Shown here: positions 16,235 through 23,968 of the stretch, in pieces
Layout: every line of letters begins with the position of its first letter
How positions within the stretch are numbered: the stretch's first letter is position 1
Origin: a virus
Virus record (IMG/VR): IMGVR_UViG_3300017971_000174
Coordinates: 1-32,165 of that record
Direction: 5' to 3' (one strand)
Length of the DNA: 32,165 nucleotides
Translations under genes and position numbers: made by a program
The notes under the pieces: model-generated
What the model saw: only the letters and a program-made list of their open reading frames with translations
Database searches by the model: none
Told to the model about the DNA's origin: nothing

Positions 16235-16468
16235 ATGATCAAAAACAAGACAGTACTAGAAGTAAAGATTGGCGAACGAGTGTATGAACTTACCTGTGCG
16301 ACTGATAGCCCTCTAGGAGAACTGCATGATGCCCTGATGCAAATGAAAGGGTTTTGCGTAGAAAAGATGGTTATTGCTCAAAAACAAGACCAAGAAGCTG
16401 CTGAGGCCCAGAAAAAACTAGATGAAAACTCTGTTGAAGCTCAGAAAGAAATAGACGAAAAGGAATAA
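16235..16468 (+). CDS. Small charged protein in fibre cluster
   Basis: A 77-residue protein. Residues 1-45 are mixed (KTVLEVKIGERVYELTC, SPLGELHDALMQMKGF) and could form a small beta-alpha domain. Residues 46-77 are a Glu/Lys/Gln-rich helix likely to form a coiled coil. No family is recognised. AAAGGA precedes the ATG. Its size, charge and coiled-coil end would fit a fibre chaperone or connector, but that is inference. It is followed four bases later by the next gene. Confidence 0.65.
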   Translation: MIKNKTVLEVKIGERVYELTCATDSPLGELHDALMQMKGFCVEKMVIAQKQDQEAAEAQKKLDENSVEAQKEIDEKE

Positions 16469-16472
16469 AAGA

Positions 16473-16796
16473 ATGGCTAGTAGAGTATTTTTTGAACCAA
16501 TCAGAACGCTAGGTTTTGCTGGAATATCTGGAGCCTATGCTTCAATTGGTGATCCAACTAACTATAACGTTAGAATTTTTTGCATCACCAATAACACGGC
16601 TGGTGATATGTACTTCACGACTGATACGAGTCAGGATCAGATGTTTATCGCCGCTGGTAGTTTCAAATTATACGATCTACAGGCCAACAAAGGACCAAAC
16701 GACGATCGGTTTGTCCTTCCAATCGGATCGCAATTTTCAGTCAAACAGATTACATCTCCCGTTTCGGGAGATGTTTACGTGGAATTAATATATTGA
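16473..16796 (+). CDS. Small beta-rich virion protein
   Basis: A 107-residue protein composed of short beta strands (NYNVRIFCITNNTAGDMYF, DVYVELIY) with 'N.T.gdmyfttD.sqdqmfiaaGsfklyDl..Nk' in the middle. Comparable small jelly-roll-like proteins are common among podovirus tail genes, often as fibre-associated or decoration proteins of unknown role. AAAAGGAA lies about 9 bases before the ATG. Its stop overlaps the TTG start of the next gene (TTGA). The 3' end holds a strong hairpin (16752-16774). Confidence 0.65.
   Translation: MASRVFFEPIRTLGFAGISGAYASIGDPTNYNVRIFCITNNTAGDMYFTTDTSQDQMFIAAGSFKLYDLQANKGPNDDRFVLPIGSQFSVKQITSPVSGDVYVELIY
16752..16774 (+). promoter_or_regulatory. Perfect 10-bp hairpin inside a coding end
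   Basis: ACATCTCCCG and CGGGAGATGT pair perfectly across a TTT loop within the last codons of the 16473 gene, ending 18 bases before the TTG start of the next gene. Coding sequence rarely holds such a perfect palindrome by chance. It may slow ribosomes, stabilise the upstream message or adjust expression of the TTG-initiated gene. Confidence 0.5.
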
Positions 16797-17473
16797 GACC
16801 CAAACGAGAAGAATACGCTAAGAGATTTGAAGAGCTGACAAAACAGCAAATCAAGAACTACAACGATTCTGTTGCGAACATTCATACGGCGCTTGAAGAT
16901 TGTCGTGAAAACATCAACAATGTTTCGCTGTTTAGCGACAAAAAAATGGCCGATGTGTGTAGTCGGTTGCAGGCTCTTGAATCCCAAAACATCGATTTAC
17001 AAAATCATGTGTCTATTCTAACTGAAAAGCTCAACCATCAAGAGTCCCAATTTTTTCATTCGAAACAAGAAAAAGTTCGAATTGATAACAAAGTTGATCG
17101 ATTGATTGATGGAATGCATGCAAGTTTTATATCTCATTATGATTATCTTAATGAAAAAATTAATGAAATAATAGATTCGTGTTGTAGGACGAATGAAAAA
17201 ACAGAGGAAGTCCATCAGAAGTTAGATAGATTATATCTAAAGACCAAGGTGGATAATGAAAACCTGAAGAAGGAGATTCAATCATCTCCCAACCCTCTTG
17301 AAGACGTTTGCAAAGATATTGAGAAACGAATCTCTATCAAAGAAGTAAACACGGATGGATTGCTTAGAGAAATCAAAGTATTTCGTGCTGACTTCCAATA
17401 CATTGAGAAGAACATAGAGAATATTTACACGTTAATTAAACGTCTTCAAAAATTAAGCACAGGAAAGGAGTAA
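16793..17473 (+). CDS. Coiled-coil protein in fibre cluster
   Basis: A 226-residue, almost wholly alpha-helical protein with heptad-like hydrophobic spacing from about 10 to 100 (VSILTEKLNHQ, NKVDRLIDGMH) and again from 140 to 220 (IEKNIENIYTLIKRLQKL). It is rich in Lys, Glu, Asn and Ile and visibly more A+T-rich at codon level than the fibre genes. It starts at TTG overlapping the previous stop, with no clear ribosome site, so translation probably depends on re-initiation. A trimeric stalk or needle is possible; the P22 needle is also a coiled coil of 233 residues. The assignment is uncertain. Confidence 0.65.
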   Translation: MRPKREEYAKRFEELTKQQIKNYNDSVANIHTALEDCRENINNVSLFSDKKMADVCSRLQALESQNIDLQNHVSILTEKLNHQESQFFHSKQEKVRIDNKVDRLIDGMHASFISHYDYLNEKINEIIDSCCRTNEKTEEVHQKLDRLYLKTKVDNENLKKEIQSSPNPLEDVCKDIEKRISIKEVNTDGLLREIKVFRADFQYIEKNIENIYTLIKRLQKLSTGKE

Positions 17474-17477
17474 TTAA

Positions 17478-18443
17478 ATGTCTCAAGGTGGATTCATTAG
17501 CCCTGTTGGAGAGGAAGAACTCACTGCAGAGAATACCCTAGCAGATAACGCTGTAATTCGAGGGGATGGCGGTGAAAGAGGGGTACAGGATTCCGGTGTA
17601 TTAATCGATGATTCCGACAATATAAGTGGAGTTGAAACCCTTACAGCGACAAGTGTATCTGCAGGAAGTGCAAGCCTCACCACACCATTACCAATTGCTA
17701 GTGGTGGTACAGCAGCAAATACAGCTACAGAAGCCTTCGATTCACTATCTCCTACGACGACTAAGGGTGATATCATTGTTAGTAATGGTTCTGACAATAT
17801 CCGAGAAGCAATTGGAGCTAATGATACAGTTCTAACCGCAGATTCGACACAAACAAGCGGTGTAAAATGGGCTGCAGCATCAGGAGGTGCTTCGGTACCC
17901 TTTCCACAAGGTGGAATTATGGATACATCGACTTGGTTTTATCTGGGATGGTCATATCTTAGCAGTATAGCCAGTGTATCTGTTACAACTGATCAACTTA
18001 CACTCTCACCACTATGTATTCCTGAAGATATTACACTAACCAAATTACATATAAATTGTGTATCTGCTGGCAATCCAGGATCAATAGCTAGGATTGGAAT
18101 CTATACATTAGATACTGTTAATGCTCAGTGGGATTTACTTGTCGATGCTGGAACAGTAGATATTTCAAGTACTGGCGTGAAAACTGCAACATTGAGTCAA
18201 GCGATGACAGCTGGCACACCATATTGGACGGCAGTTGTTGCCGACGAAAAAGGAGGTGCAGCTCAACTGAGTGGATCAACATTCCCTGGTTTTATTGCAT
18301 TAACATCTGCATTTGCTGCTATCGAGCAAGTGTTTAAAAATAGTATAGATGCTGATATTGCATTGCCGGCGTCTATAACGCAGGCTTCTGTATCTACAAC
18401 AGCTACAGGAAACGTTCCAATTGTAGCCTTTGGAATAAACTAA
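17478..18443 (+). CDS. Tail fibre protein with globular C-terminal domain
   Basis: A 321-residue protein. The N-terminus (MSQGGFISPVG) resembles that of the next fibre (MSQAGLIDYIGG), suggesting a shared attachment segment. Residues 20-135 contain the common fibre elements 'ASGGTAANTATEAFDSLSP' and 'TTKGDIIVSNGSDNIREAIG'. Residues about 145-321 form a separate beta-rich domain (LTLSPLCIPEDITLTKLHIN, RIGIYTLDTVNAQWDLL), probably the receptor-facing end. AAAGGAG lies before the ATG. It is one of five fibre-like proteins in this cluster. Confidence 0.72.
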   Translation: MSQGGFISPVGEEELTAENTLADNAVIRGDGGERGVQDSGVLIDDSDNISGVETLTATSVSAGSASLTTPLPIASGGTAANTATEAFDSLSPTTTKGDIIVSNGSDNIREAIGANDTVLTADSTQTSGVKWAAASGGASVPFPQGGIMDTSTWFYLGWSYLSSIASVSVTTDQLTLSPLCIPEDITLTKLHINCVSAGNPGSIARIGIYTLDTVNAQWDLLVDAGTVDISSTGVKTATLSQAMTAGTPYWTAVVADEKGGAAQLSGSTFPGFIALTSAFAAIEQVFKNSIDADIALPASITQASVSTTATGNVPIVAFGIN

Positions 18444-18462
18444 CTATTTTAGGAGTAGTATT

Positions 18463-19272
18463 TTGAGTCAGGCAGGGTTGATAGATTATATTGGTGGACT
18501 CCCTCAGGTGCCTACTCAGTTTAATGCTGATACAGGCTCAGCTGTACCTATTGGAAATGAACTAGATATCCTCGGAGATGCAACACAAGGATCGGTGACA
18601 TCTGCATCAGGAATGACAGTAACAATTACCAACTCCGATGCAACCACAAGTCAAAAAGGCGTACTAGAAACATCCACACAGGCTGAATCTATAGCAGGAT
18701 CTTCTACTTCTGTATCCGTTACACCGGATTCATTGAACGCAAAGCTTGGGGATCAAACACAATGGGCAATCCCTTACGGAAATGGAAGCACAAACGCTAT
18801 CGAATGGTCGTCTGCATTAACGAACGGTCAATTGATAATAGGCGATTCAACTGGAGCTCCTCAGGCTGCTACCATTACCGCCGGAAGCGGGGTAACGATT
18901 GTAAACTCTGCTGGTGGAATCACGATATCTGCTTCTACTGGATCTTTTTCCTGGAATGAGGAAACCGGAACATCGGCAAATATGTCGGTACAAAACGGCT
19001 ATATCGCTAATAACGCAGCTCTTGTAACTCTCACCCTTCCAGCTACGGCATCGCTTGGTGATGTTGTTCAGATTTGTGGGAAGGGAGCAGGACTTTTTCG
19101 GATAGCCCAGAATGCAGGTCAAACCATTCACTATATCAATACAGATACAACTACTGGTGTTGGCGGAAGCCTAACGGCAATTGAGCAATATGCTGCATTA
19201 GAACTAGTTTGCATCACTGCTAATACGGACTGGGTCGTTATTGATTCATCCGGAAACTTCACGGTAGTATAA
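18463..19272 (+). CDS. Tail fibre protein
   Basis: A 269-residue protein starting with TTG behind TAGGAG. The N-terminal 'NADTGSAVPIGNELDILGD' is a motif often seen in phage fibres that start with SQ.G. The middle has 'KGVLETSTQAESIAGSSTSVSVTPDSL', a fibre repeat also found in the long fibre. The C-terminal 100 residues (NGYIANNAALVTLTLPATAS, GDVVQICGKGAGLFRIAQNA) form a recurrent fibre tip domain in many unrelated phages. Only 9 bases separate it from the next fibre gene. Confidence 0.72.
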   Translation: MSQAGLIDYIGGLPQVPTQFNADTGSAVPIGNELDILGDATQGSVTSASGMTVTITNSDATTSQKGVLETSTQAESIAGSSTSVSVTPDSLNAKLGDQTQWAIPYGNGSTNAIEWSSALTNGQLIIGDSTGAPQAATITAGSGVTIVNSAGGITISASTGSFSWNEETGTSANMSVQNGYIANNAALVTLTLPATASLGDVVQICGKGAGLFRIAQNAGQTIHYINTDTTTGVGGSLTAIEQYAALELVCITANTDWVVIDSSGNFTVV

Positions 19273-19281
19273 GGAGACACA

Positions 19282-21558
19282 ATGGCAACGCAAAACGCTT
19301 CAAATATCAATCAGCAAGGCATTGTCTACTGTGATGGAAGCGGTGCATTTACGGGAAATAACCTACAAGCTGCTACCAATACCATATCCTCCACCAATAC
19401 AAATGGTGATATAATTCTTTCTCCGGATGGAACGGGTGGTGTTGTAGCTGTTACCGATCTCACTGTAGGAAATTCAACACAAGACGTTAGCTTTACAGTC
19501 AATGGATCAGCGATCACAGCTACGGTAAGTGTAGAGGGGACGAACTCCACAGATCTCGGCGGTGTCATCTCACATAGACACTCCGATACGGCTGCATTTG
19601 GAGGGCACTTTGTCAATCTAAGAAGTCGGGGAACTCATGCATCTCCTACTGCAGTTTCCGATAACGATACCATTTCTATCATAGCATCTGCTGGCTATGA
19701 TGGAACAGATTATGCGCAATCCTCACAGATAATCACACAGGTGGACGGCACTCCTGGTGCAAATGATATGCCTGGGCGTATGCTATTCCTGACTTCAGCC
19801 GATGGCGGTCAGACCCCTACCGAAGCAATGCGTATCACAAGCGGACAGCTAGTAGGTATTAATACTACAGCTCCTATAGGTACGCTTCATGTCACTGGAA
19901 ACATGGAGCTAGATCACACAGCAGCAGAAAATGATGATTACGCTATAGAAATTGTGTGCGATGCAAATGGGTTTACTGATGTAAAAGCTTTTGACATCGA
20001 TTACATAACGGGGAACATAGCTGCTGGACAAAATGAAGAGGCAATCATCGTCAATATTGATGAAAATTTGTCAACTGGCGGTATTGTTGCTGGATATCTT
20101 GTTCTTACAACGACTGAAGGATCAGCTACGGTCAACGGCTATGAGACGGGTATTGGTATTAACCCAGTTGTCCAAGAGTCCGGTACCTTTGGAGATGCAG
20201 ACAACATCCTCAATATCGCAGCAGATGTGACAGTCGCTCTATCGGGTGGTGGTGCAGGTAACATCTCTATCTTTGTTAATGATAACGACACAATAACGAT
20301 TGGAGATGCGGCAATCTGGGATGAGATGGAAATCATCTTAGATACCGGGGCTAGTGGATCAGGAGTAGCTCCAACTTTCGAGTATTCGACGGGTGGTTCA
20401 GGTTTTAGCGCGTTTTCTCCTGCGGATGGCACGAATGGATTCCGCAATACAGGTGCTATCCTCTGGGATTCTTCTACTTTGTCCGGGTGGGCAACCAATG
20501 CCTCTGGTCGCTATGAAGTTCGTGTTACAAGAACGCGTAACACTCTAGGCACAACACCTATTATCGATAAGCTTAAAATATCATCCACCACAGAATACAC
20601 ATGGGATAAGGATGGTGATTTAAGTGTTAGAGGGTTGAGTCTCACCAATGCGCTCACAGTTCCTAATGGAGGAACAGGAGCAACAACATTTACAGCAGAC
20701 GCTATCCTTCTCGGTAATGGCACCTCGGCGATTACACAGCAGGTAAATACGAAAGTCGACTCCAACGGTAACCTTGACGCTAACGCGACGTGGGCTGGAA
20801 ATACGCGAAGAATCAGCATTGTCAACAATAGCAACTCAGCAAACTCGGCTGCTAAATTAACAATGCTTGTAGGTGGAACATCTGCTGCTGATGTGTATAC
20901 AGAAATGCGTATAGGCTCTGCTAGATCGTATTCTGTAGGTGTAGACAATGACGATTCACAAACATTTAAAATCACCACCGATGCAGCGGCTACAGTAACA
21001 CCATCAGGCGGAACCACGTTGATGGATATTACGAGCGGTGGGGAGGTTTCTTTCCCTGCTGCTACACTTACAGAAAACGGCCTTATGCTGGTTGGAGCAT
21101 CTGGATTGCTAGAATCTCTGGGGGTGGCTACAAATGGGCAAATTCCTATTGGAAGCACTGGAGCCAATCCTGTCCTGTCAACCATCACTGCTGGAACAAA
21201 TATCAGCATAACAAATGGTGCTGGTAGCATTACGATCAATTCTGGTGGATCAGGTTCTGGACAGATCGTTAACGTAACAGCTCTTGATAATACAGATTCA
21301 CCGTATACGGTTCTTTCGACTGATTACTACATGAGCTGTGACACAACAGCCGGCGTACTCACAGTTACTCTTCCCAACGCTCCTACAACTGGAACAGTTT
21401 ATGTCGTTAAGGATGCAGCGGGAACAGCAGATAGCTTCAATATCACGATAGGAACAGCAGGGGCAGAGACAATTGACGGAGCTGCTACATTTGTTATGAA
21501 TACAGAATATGAGGCTGTAAACCTGCTTTACAATGGATCCTCATGGGAGATCTACTAA
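19282..21558 (+). CDS. Large tail fibre protein
   Basis: A 758-residue beta-rich fibre behind an AAGGAG site. The start (ATQNASNINQQGIVYCDGSG) is another common fibre N-terminus. Residues 35-210 hold 'GDIILSPDGTGGV' and 'GRMLFLTSADGGQTPTEAMRITSGQLVGINTTAP', typical of fibre shafts. A central block (310-440) has 'NDNDTITIGDAAIWDEMEIIL', perhaps a carbohydrate-binding module. 'VPNGGTGATTFTADAILLGNG' appears near 465. The C-terminal 95 residues (YTVLSTDYYMSCDTTAGVLT to SSWEIY) are a widespread fibre tip domain. Its TAA overlaps the start of the following gene. Confidence 0.75.
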   Translation: MATQNASNINQQGIVYCDGSGAFTGNNLQAATNTISSTNTNGDIILSPDGTGGVVAVTDLTVGNSTQDVSFTVNGSAITATVSVEGTNSTDLGGVISHRHSDTAAFGGHFVNLRSRGTHASPTAVSDNDTISIIASAGYDGTDYAQSSQIITQVDGTPGANDMPGRMLFLTSADGGQTPTEAMRITSGQLVGINTTAPIGTLHVTGNMELDHTAAENDDYAIEIVCDANGFTDVKAFDIDYITGNIAAGQNEEAIIVNIDENLSTGGIVAGYLVLTTTEGSATVNGYETGIGINPVVQESGTFGDADNILNIAADVTVALSGGGAGNISIFVNDNDTITIGDAAIWDEMEIILDTGASGSGVAPTFEYSTGGSGFSAFSPADGTNGFRNTGAILWDSSTLSGWATNASGRYEVRVTRTRNTLGTTPIIDKLKISSTTEYTWDKDGDLSVRGLSLTNALTVPNGGTGATTFTADAILLGNGTSAITQQVNTKVDSNGNLDANATWAGNTRRISIVNNSNSANSAAKLTMLVGGTSAADVYTEMRIGSARSYSVGVDNDDSQTFKITTDAAATVTPSGGTTLMDITSGGEVSFPAATLTENGLMLVGASGLLESLGVATNGQIPIGSTGANPVLSTITAGTNISITNGAGSITINSGGSGSGQIVNVTALDNTDSPYTVLSTDYYMSCDTTAGVLTVTLPNAPTTGTVYVVKDAAGTADSFNITIGTAGAETIDGAATFVMNTEYEAVNLLYNGSSWEIY

Positions 21559-22277
21559 TGGCATATAAACGCATATCACCGATGCCTGAGGTTGAAGGTG
21601 GTACAAATCAAACGACATACGCAGCTGGGGATATTCTCTATGCTAGCGCATCTGATACACTCAGTAAGCTCGCAAAAGGATCTGATACAGAAGTTCTGAC
21701 GTTAGCTAGTGGTCTTCCTTCTTGGGCTGCTGGTGGTGGGGGAGGAGCTTGGACGTATATTTCTACTGCAACAGCATCAACATCCGCTACTATTGATTTT
21801 ACAGGAATCGATAGTACATACAACGTCTACGTAATCACAGCGTCTTATGTTATTCCTACCACAGATGATACTGATATGTATTTCCGAATCGGAACGGGAG
21901 GAACACCTACCTATCAAAGTGGCGCATCAGATTATGGATGGTCATTTGGAGGTGGTACAGCTGCTGGATCTCAAGGAGGCGGTGATATAGCCGATTCTGA
22001 AATAGAACTGGTAAATAATGGAACTAACAACGGATTAGGAACCAATACCAACGAATCTTGGTCTGCGATAGTTTATGTTTTTGAGCCATCGAACAGCTCG
22101 ATTAACACACGACTTTTCTATCAAGTTTCCTATGAAGATGCAGGAGCACGAGAAGTGGCGCTATATGGACAGGGAGTTTATTTAGCGACTACAGCTGTAA
22201 CAGCATTTCGGTTTATTCTATCTTCCAGCACGATTGCATCTGGTGTATTTAAACTTTACGGCATAACAGGAAGCTGA
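21558..22277 (+). CDS. Fibre-like protein, last large gene of the cluster
   Basis: A 239-residue protein. The ATG at 21558 overlaps the previous stop (TAATG) behind GGGAGA. An upstream in-frame ATG at 21543 would add five residues and lacks a site, so the later start is preferred. Residues 10-60 repeat the 'GGT...YAAGDILYASASDTLSKLAKGSDTEVL' motif seen in other fibres. After a Gly-rich hinge (AAGGGGGAW) comes a beta-sandwich domain ending FKLYGI, a common fibre tip layout. Its TGA overlaps the next ATG. Confidence 0.7.
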   Translation: MAYKRISPMPEVEGGTNQTTYAAGDILYASASDTLSKLAKGSDTEVLTLASGLPSWAAGGGGGAWTYISTATASTSATIDFTGIDSTYNVYVITASYVIPTTDDTDMYFRIGTGGTPTYQSGASDYGWSFGGGTAAGSQGGGDIADSEIELVNNGTNNGLGTNTNESWSAIVYVFEPSNSSINTRLFYQVSYEDAGAREVALYGQGVYLATTAVTAFRFILSSSTIASGVFKLYGITGS

Positions 22278-22513
22278 TGAAAAGAACGATTGCAACACCA
22301 AGTGGTGGAAGAGACGAACGAATTTCTGCTGAAGAAGAACAGCGAATCCGAGATGAATGGGAAGTTAACAAAGTCAAAAAAGAAAAAAATCTACAAGAAG
22401 AGATAGCAAAAAAAGAAGCATACAGCGCTCTTAAGGTGATTATACAGTCTAAATTAGGACTTACATACGAAGAGATAAACTTCTTATGCGGTGATGAATT
22501 GAAGGCGGATTGA
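22277..22513 (+). CDS. Small charged protein, possible fibre assembly factor
   Basis: A 78-residue protein, mostly one charged helix (RISAEEEQRIRDEWEVNKVK and beyond) with a small C-terminal part (KLGLTYEEINFLCGDE). Small Lys/Glu-rich helical proteins directly after fibre genes are often assembly chaperones or regulators, but I cannot name a family. It starts in a TGATG overlap with the fibre gene, so it is translationally coupled. Confidence 0.65.
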   Translation: MKRTIATPSGGRDERISAEEEQRIRDEWEVNKVKKEKNLQEEIAKKEAYSALKVIIQSKLGLTYEEINFLCGDELKAD

Positions 22514-22575
22514 TGATTGAGCAGCTTCCAGAAAAAAAACAGAATCAAGCGCTGTGGAGAGTGAAGAGAGCTTAA
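22513..22575 (+). CDS. Possible 20-residue coupled ORF
   Basis: An ATG overlapping the previous TGA (TGATG) opens a 20-codon frame ending TAA at 22573-22575. The product would be polar and basic, with no membrane segment. The coupling geometry is the only support. It ends 12 bases before the inverted iteron array. Confidence 0.25.
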   Translation: MIEQLPEKKQNQALWRVKRA

Positions 22576-22587
22576 ATTGAGAAAAAC

Positions 22588-22729
22588 GGTGAGTTTCGTG
22601 AGTTTCGTGAGTTTCCTGTATTAGGGGTTGAGTAATCTGTCATAAAGTGTTTATTTTAACGATGGGCTCAATGTGACAGTTTCACCATTACCAACCGCCA
22701 ATCAACTCACGAAACTCACGAAACTCACC
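22588..22729. repeat. Large inverted repeat made of 9-bp iterons
   Basis: The 26-bp arms at 22588-22613 and 22704-22729 are perfect inverse complements. Each arm consists of three successive GTGAGTTTC-type units, the first preceded by G and the last shortened. The 90-bp centre holds a nested inverted pair, CTGTCA (22637-22642) with TGACAG (22674-22679), and an A/T-rich stretch. A weak promoter pattern (TTGAGT, 18 bases, TATTTT at 22628-22657) also lies in the centre. It sits at the end of the rightward late genes and before the leftward block. It could be an origin, a partition or operator array, or a giant hairpin that insulates transcription. Confidence 0.85.
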
Positions 22730-22753
22730 AAATTGCCAGGAACAAACTAAAAA

Positions 22754-22918
22754 ATGATTCATAATGTTATTTTTTATAAAATAGACCATATATTATTTTT
22801 ATTTATGGTATTGACGGGTTTGCTGACTGCGTGTGTTGTGCTTCGAGAAAGCGGTCAGGTTCATGATGATATAAACTTTTTAACAATTGATTTGAGCGAA
22901 GATATAGAATTAAACTAG
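22754..22918 (+). CDS. Small lipoprotein (54 residues)
   Basis: The product has a short polar start, a hydrophobic stretch (ILFLFMVLTGLLTA, residues 13-26) and a lipobox L24-T25-A26-C27, so signal peptidase II would leave a lipidated 28-residue peptide rich in Asp/Glu at its end. It lies alone between the iteron array and a strong terminator. Short phage lipoproteins include outer-membrane spanins, receptor-blocking exclusion proteins and release lipoproteins. This one is not proline-rich, which argues against a typical Rz1. AGGA lies 12-13 bases upstream, somewhat far. An internal ATG at codon 18 could be an alternative start. Confidence 0.55.
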   Translation: MIHNVIFYKIDHILFLFMVLTGLLTACVVLRESGQVHDDINFLTIDLSEDIELN

Positions 22919-22921
22919 TGG

Positions 22922-22980
22922 GTGAGCAATATTCCTCCCTCCTCCGTTGCGTCCTCACGTATATTGCTCACTCCTTTTTT
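22922..22980 (+). terminator. Strong rho-independent terminator closing the rightward late region
   Basis: GTGAGCAATAT (22922-22932) pairs perfectly with ATATTGCTCAC (22961-22971), followed by TCC and six T. The 28-base loop carries repeated CCTCC motifs. The T-run overlaps the stop end of the leftward gene at 22968. It ends rightward transcription before the oppositely oriented block. Confidence 0.8.
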
Positions 22981-23165
22981 GGACTATCTGGCAAACAAGA
23001 CCAGTGCGTTACATATTGTGAATCGCACATTTTCCAGACATTCTCGTCGTCGTAAGAAGCAACATCGATGTACATCACAGTTTCGTAATGTCCGTCATGC
23101 ATGAAAACCAGACAATGATCTCCCATAGCGGGTAATTTTTCAGGAAATCTGTTCCACTCTACCAT
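22968..23165 (-). CDS. DUF551-like small protein
   Basis: A 65-residue protein with the pattern 'W..fPekLP..GdhcLVfmhdGhyetv.y' and 'YVTHWSCLPDSP' at the end, matching the DUF551-type small proteins common in phages and prophages (family knowledge; function unknown). It contains three Cys and several His but no clear metal site. It is the last gene of a leftward block that starts near 23968. The stop lies in the terminator region for rightward transcripts. Confidence 0.65.
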   Translation of the reverse strand: MVEWNRFPEKLPAMGDHCLVFMHDGHYETVMYIDVASYDDENVWKMCDSQYVTHWSCLPDSPKKE

Positions 23166-23175
23166 AATTAATTCT

Positions 23176-23361
23176 CTAACTGTTGGGATATCTGAAGGAT
23201 CTGCTCAATGCACCTGGTCTTTTCTTGCAGCATTCTGAGCATTTTACAATGGATGTATTTTTAACATGTTTTTTTGGTAGGACGCCACCCGCTTTGAAGG
23301 CGCAATCGAAGCAAAGCCACAAATCTTCTATTGGATTTTCTTTTTCTATTCGTCCATCCAT
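23176..23361 (-). CDS. Small zinc-ribbon-like protein
   Basis: A 61-residue protein with two Cys pairs, LCFDC (C-x2-C) and VKCSECC (C-x2-C), about 20 residues apart with a Lys/His segment between them, consistent with a single zinc ribbon. It ends with a basic RSFRYPNS tail. The ATG lies in the 3' end of the preceding leftward gene (16-base overlap), suggesting coupled translation. Phage early blocks often carry such small zinc proteins that bind nucleic acid or host enzymes. The target is unknown. Confidence 0.6.
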   Translation of the reverse strand: MDGRIEKENPIEDLWLCFDCAFKAGGVLPKKHVKNTSIVKCSECCKKRPGALSRSFRYPNS

Positions 23362-23771
23362 AGCCTTTCCTGTAATTCATCAGCGCGTCGAGCAAAGTAT
23401 TCCGCCGATCTAACATAGTCTCTAGCATTCCTAAAACCAATATAGAAATCTCCAGCGATAGTGCCAAGGGTATTTAGGCATACACTAATAGCTACCCCGT
23501 AGATATTTCTCGTGGTCAGACCTGTTATAGCTCCCGTTATGGCTGCTCGTGTAGCTTGTTCGATATCAATGTTGGTAATATAAGACGCTTCTCTCTCGGC
23601 GTTCTCCAGGCAGTAATGCATTTTTTTTATACAAAAATGCATCTCCATCCAGATTCGATCTCTTTCTTCGTTTGTTAGAGAATAGCAGATTTCTGGTTGA
23701 TAGATTTCTTGTGCTGTAAGAGGTGCATACAAAAAAAGAGTGGAAGCGATAACGCAACACGCTTTCATCAA
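23346..23771 (-). CDS. Exported protein with glycine-zipper-like segment
   Basis: A 141-residue protein with a signal peptide (KACCVIASTLFLYAPLTA, cleavage likely near residue 21). The mature part has several Cys (ICYS, HFCIKKMHYC) and a helical, mildly hydrophobic middle with small-residue spacing (AAITGAITGLTTRN, LNTLGTIAGDFYIG) that could insert in a membrane, then a charged C-terminus (FARRADELQERLW). The ATG overlaps the stop of the upstream membrane gene (TGATGA). I do not recognise the family. Together with that gene it could form a lysis or envelope-modifying pair. Confidence 0.6.
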   Translation of the reverse strand: MMKACCVIASTLFLYAPLTAQEIYQPEICYSLTNEERDRIWMEMHFCIKKMHYCLENAEREASYITNIDIEQATRAAITGAITGLTTRNIYGVAISVCLNTLGTIAGDFYIGFRNARDYVRSAEYFARRADELQERLWMDE

Positions 23772-23968
23772 AAAGACCCCAATAATTTAAATAGGTATGT
23801 GCTTGCGGCTACAAGAAACATGTCTTTTGTATACTTTGATAGAGGAGGATATTTATATCTATAGACGTCAATGACGTATTCCAGCATGCCCACAGCGAAC
23901 CCAAAACATAGTGAATAAAACATCTGAACCGTGAATGATTGATTTTTTTTCAACATAAGATGTGTCAT
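23768..23968 (-). CDS. Small two-helix membrane protein (holin-like candidate)
   Basis: A 66-residue protein with hydrophobic segments at about 13-35 (VQMFYSLCFGFAVGMLEYVI) and 50-65 (MFLVAASTYLFKLLG), joined by a basic loop (RYKYPPLSKYTK). Size and two helices would suit a class II or III holin, but such proteins cannot be proved from sequence. It is the first gene of the leftward block and overlaps the exported protein's start. No good ribosome site precedes either the first ATG or the ATG at codon 5. Confidence 0.55.
   Translation of the reverse strand: MTHLMLKKNQSFTVQMFYSLCFGFAVGMLEYVIDVYRYKYPPLSKYTKDMFLVAASTYLFKLLGSF

Noticed and set aside
22588-22729. CRISPR array
   Set aside because: Units are 9 bp without spacers and are arranged as an inverted pair. 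No cas gene is present anywhere in the window.
23261-23467. Leftward 68-codon frame overlapping the exported and zinc proteins
   Set aside because: It is a shadow of two better supported frames with a signal peptide and Cys pairs.
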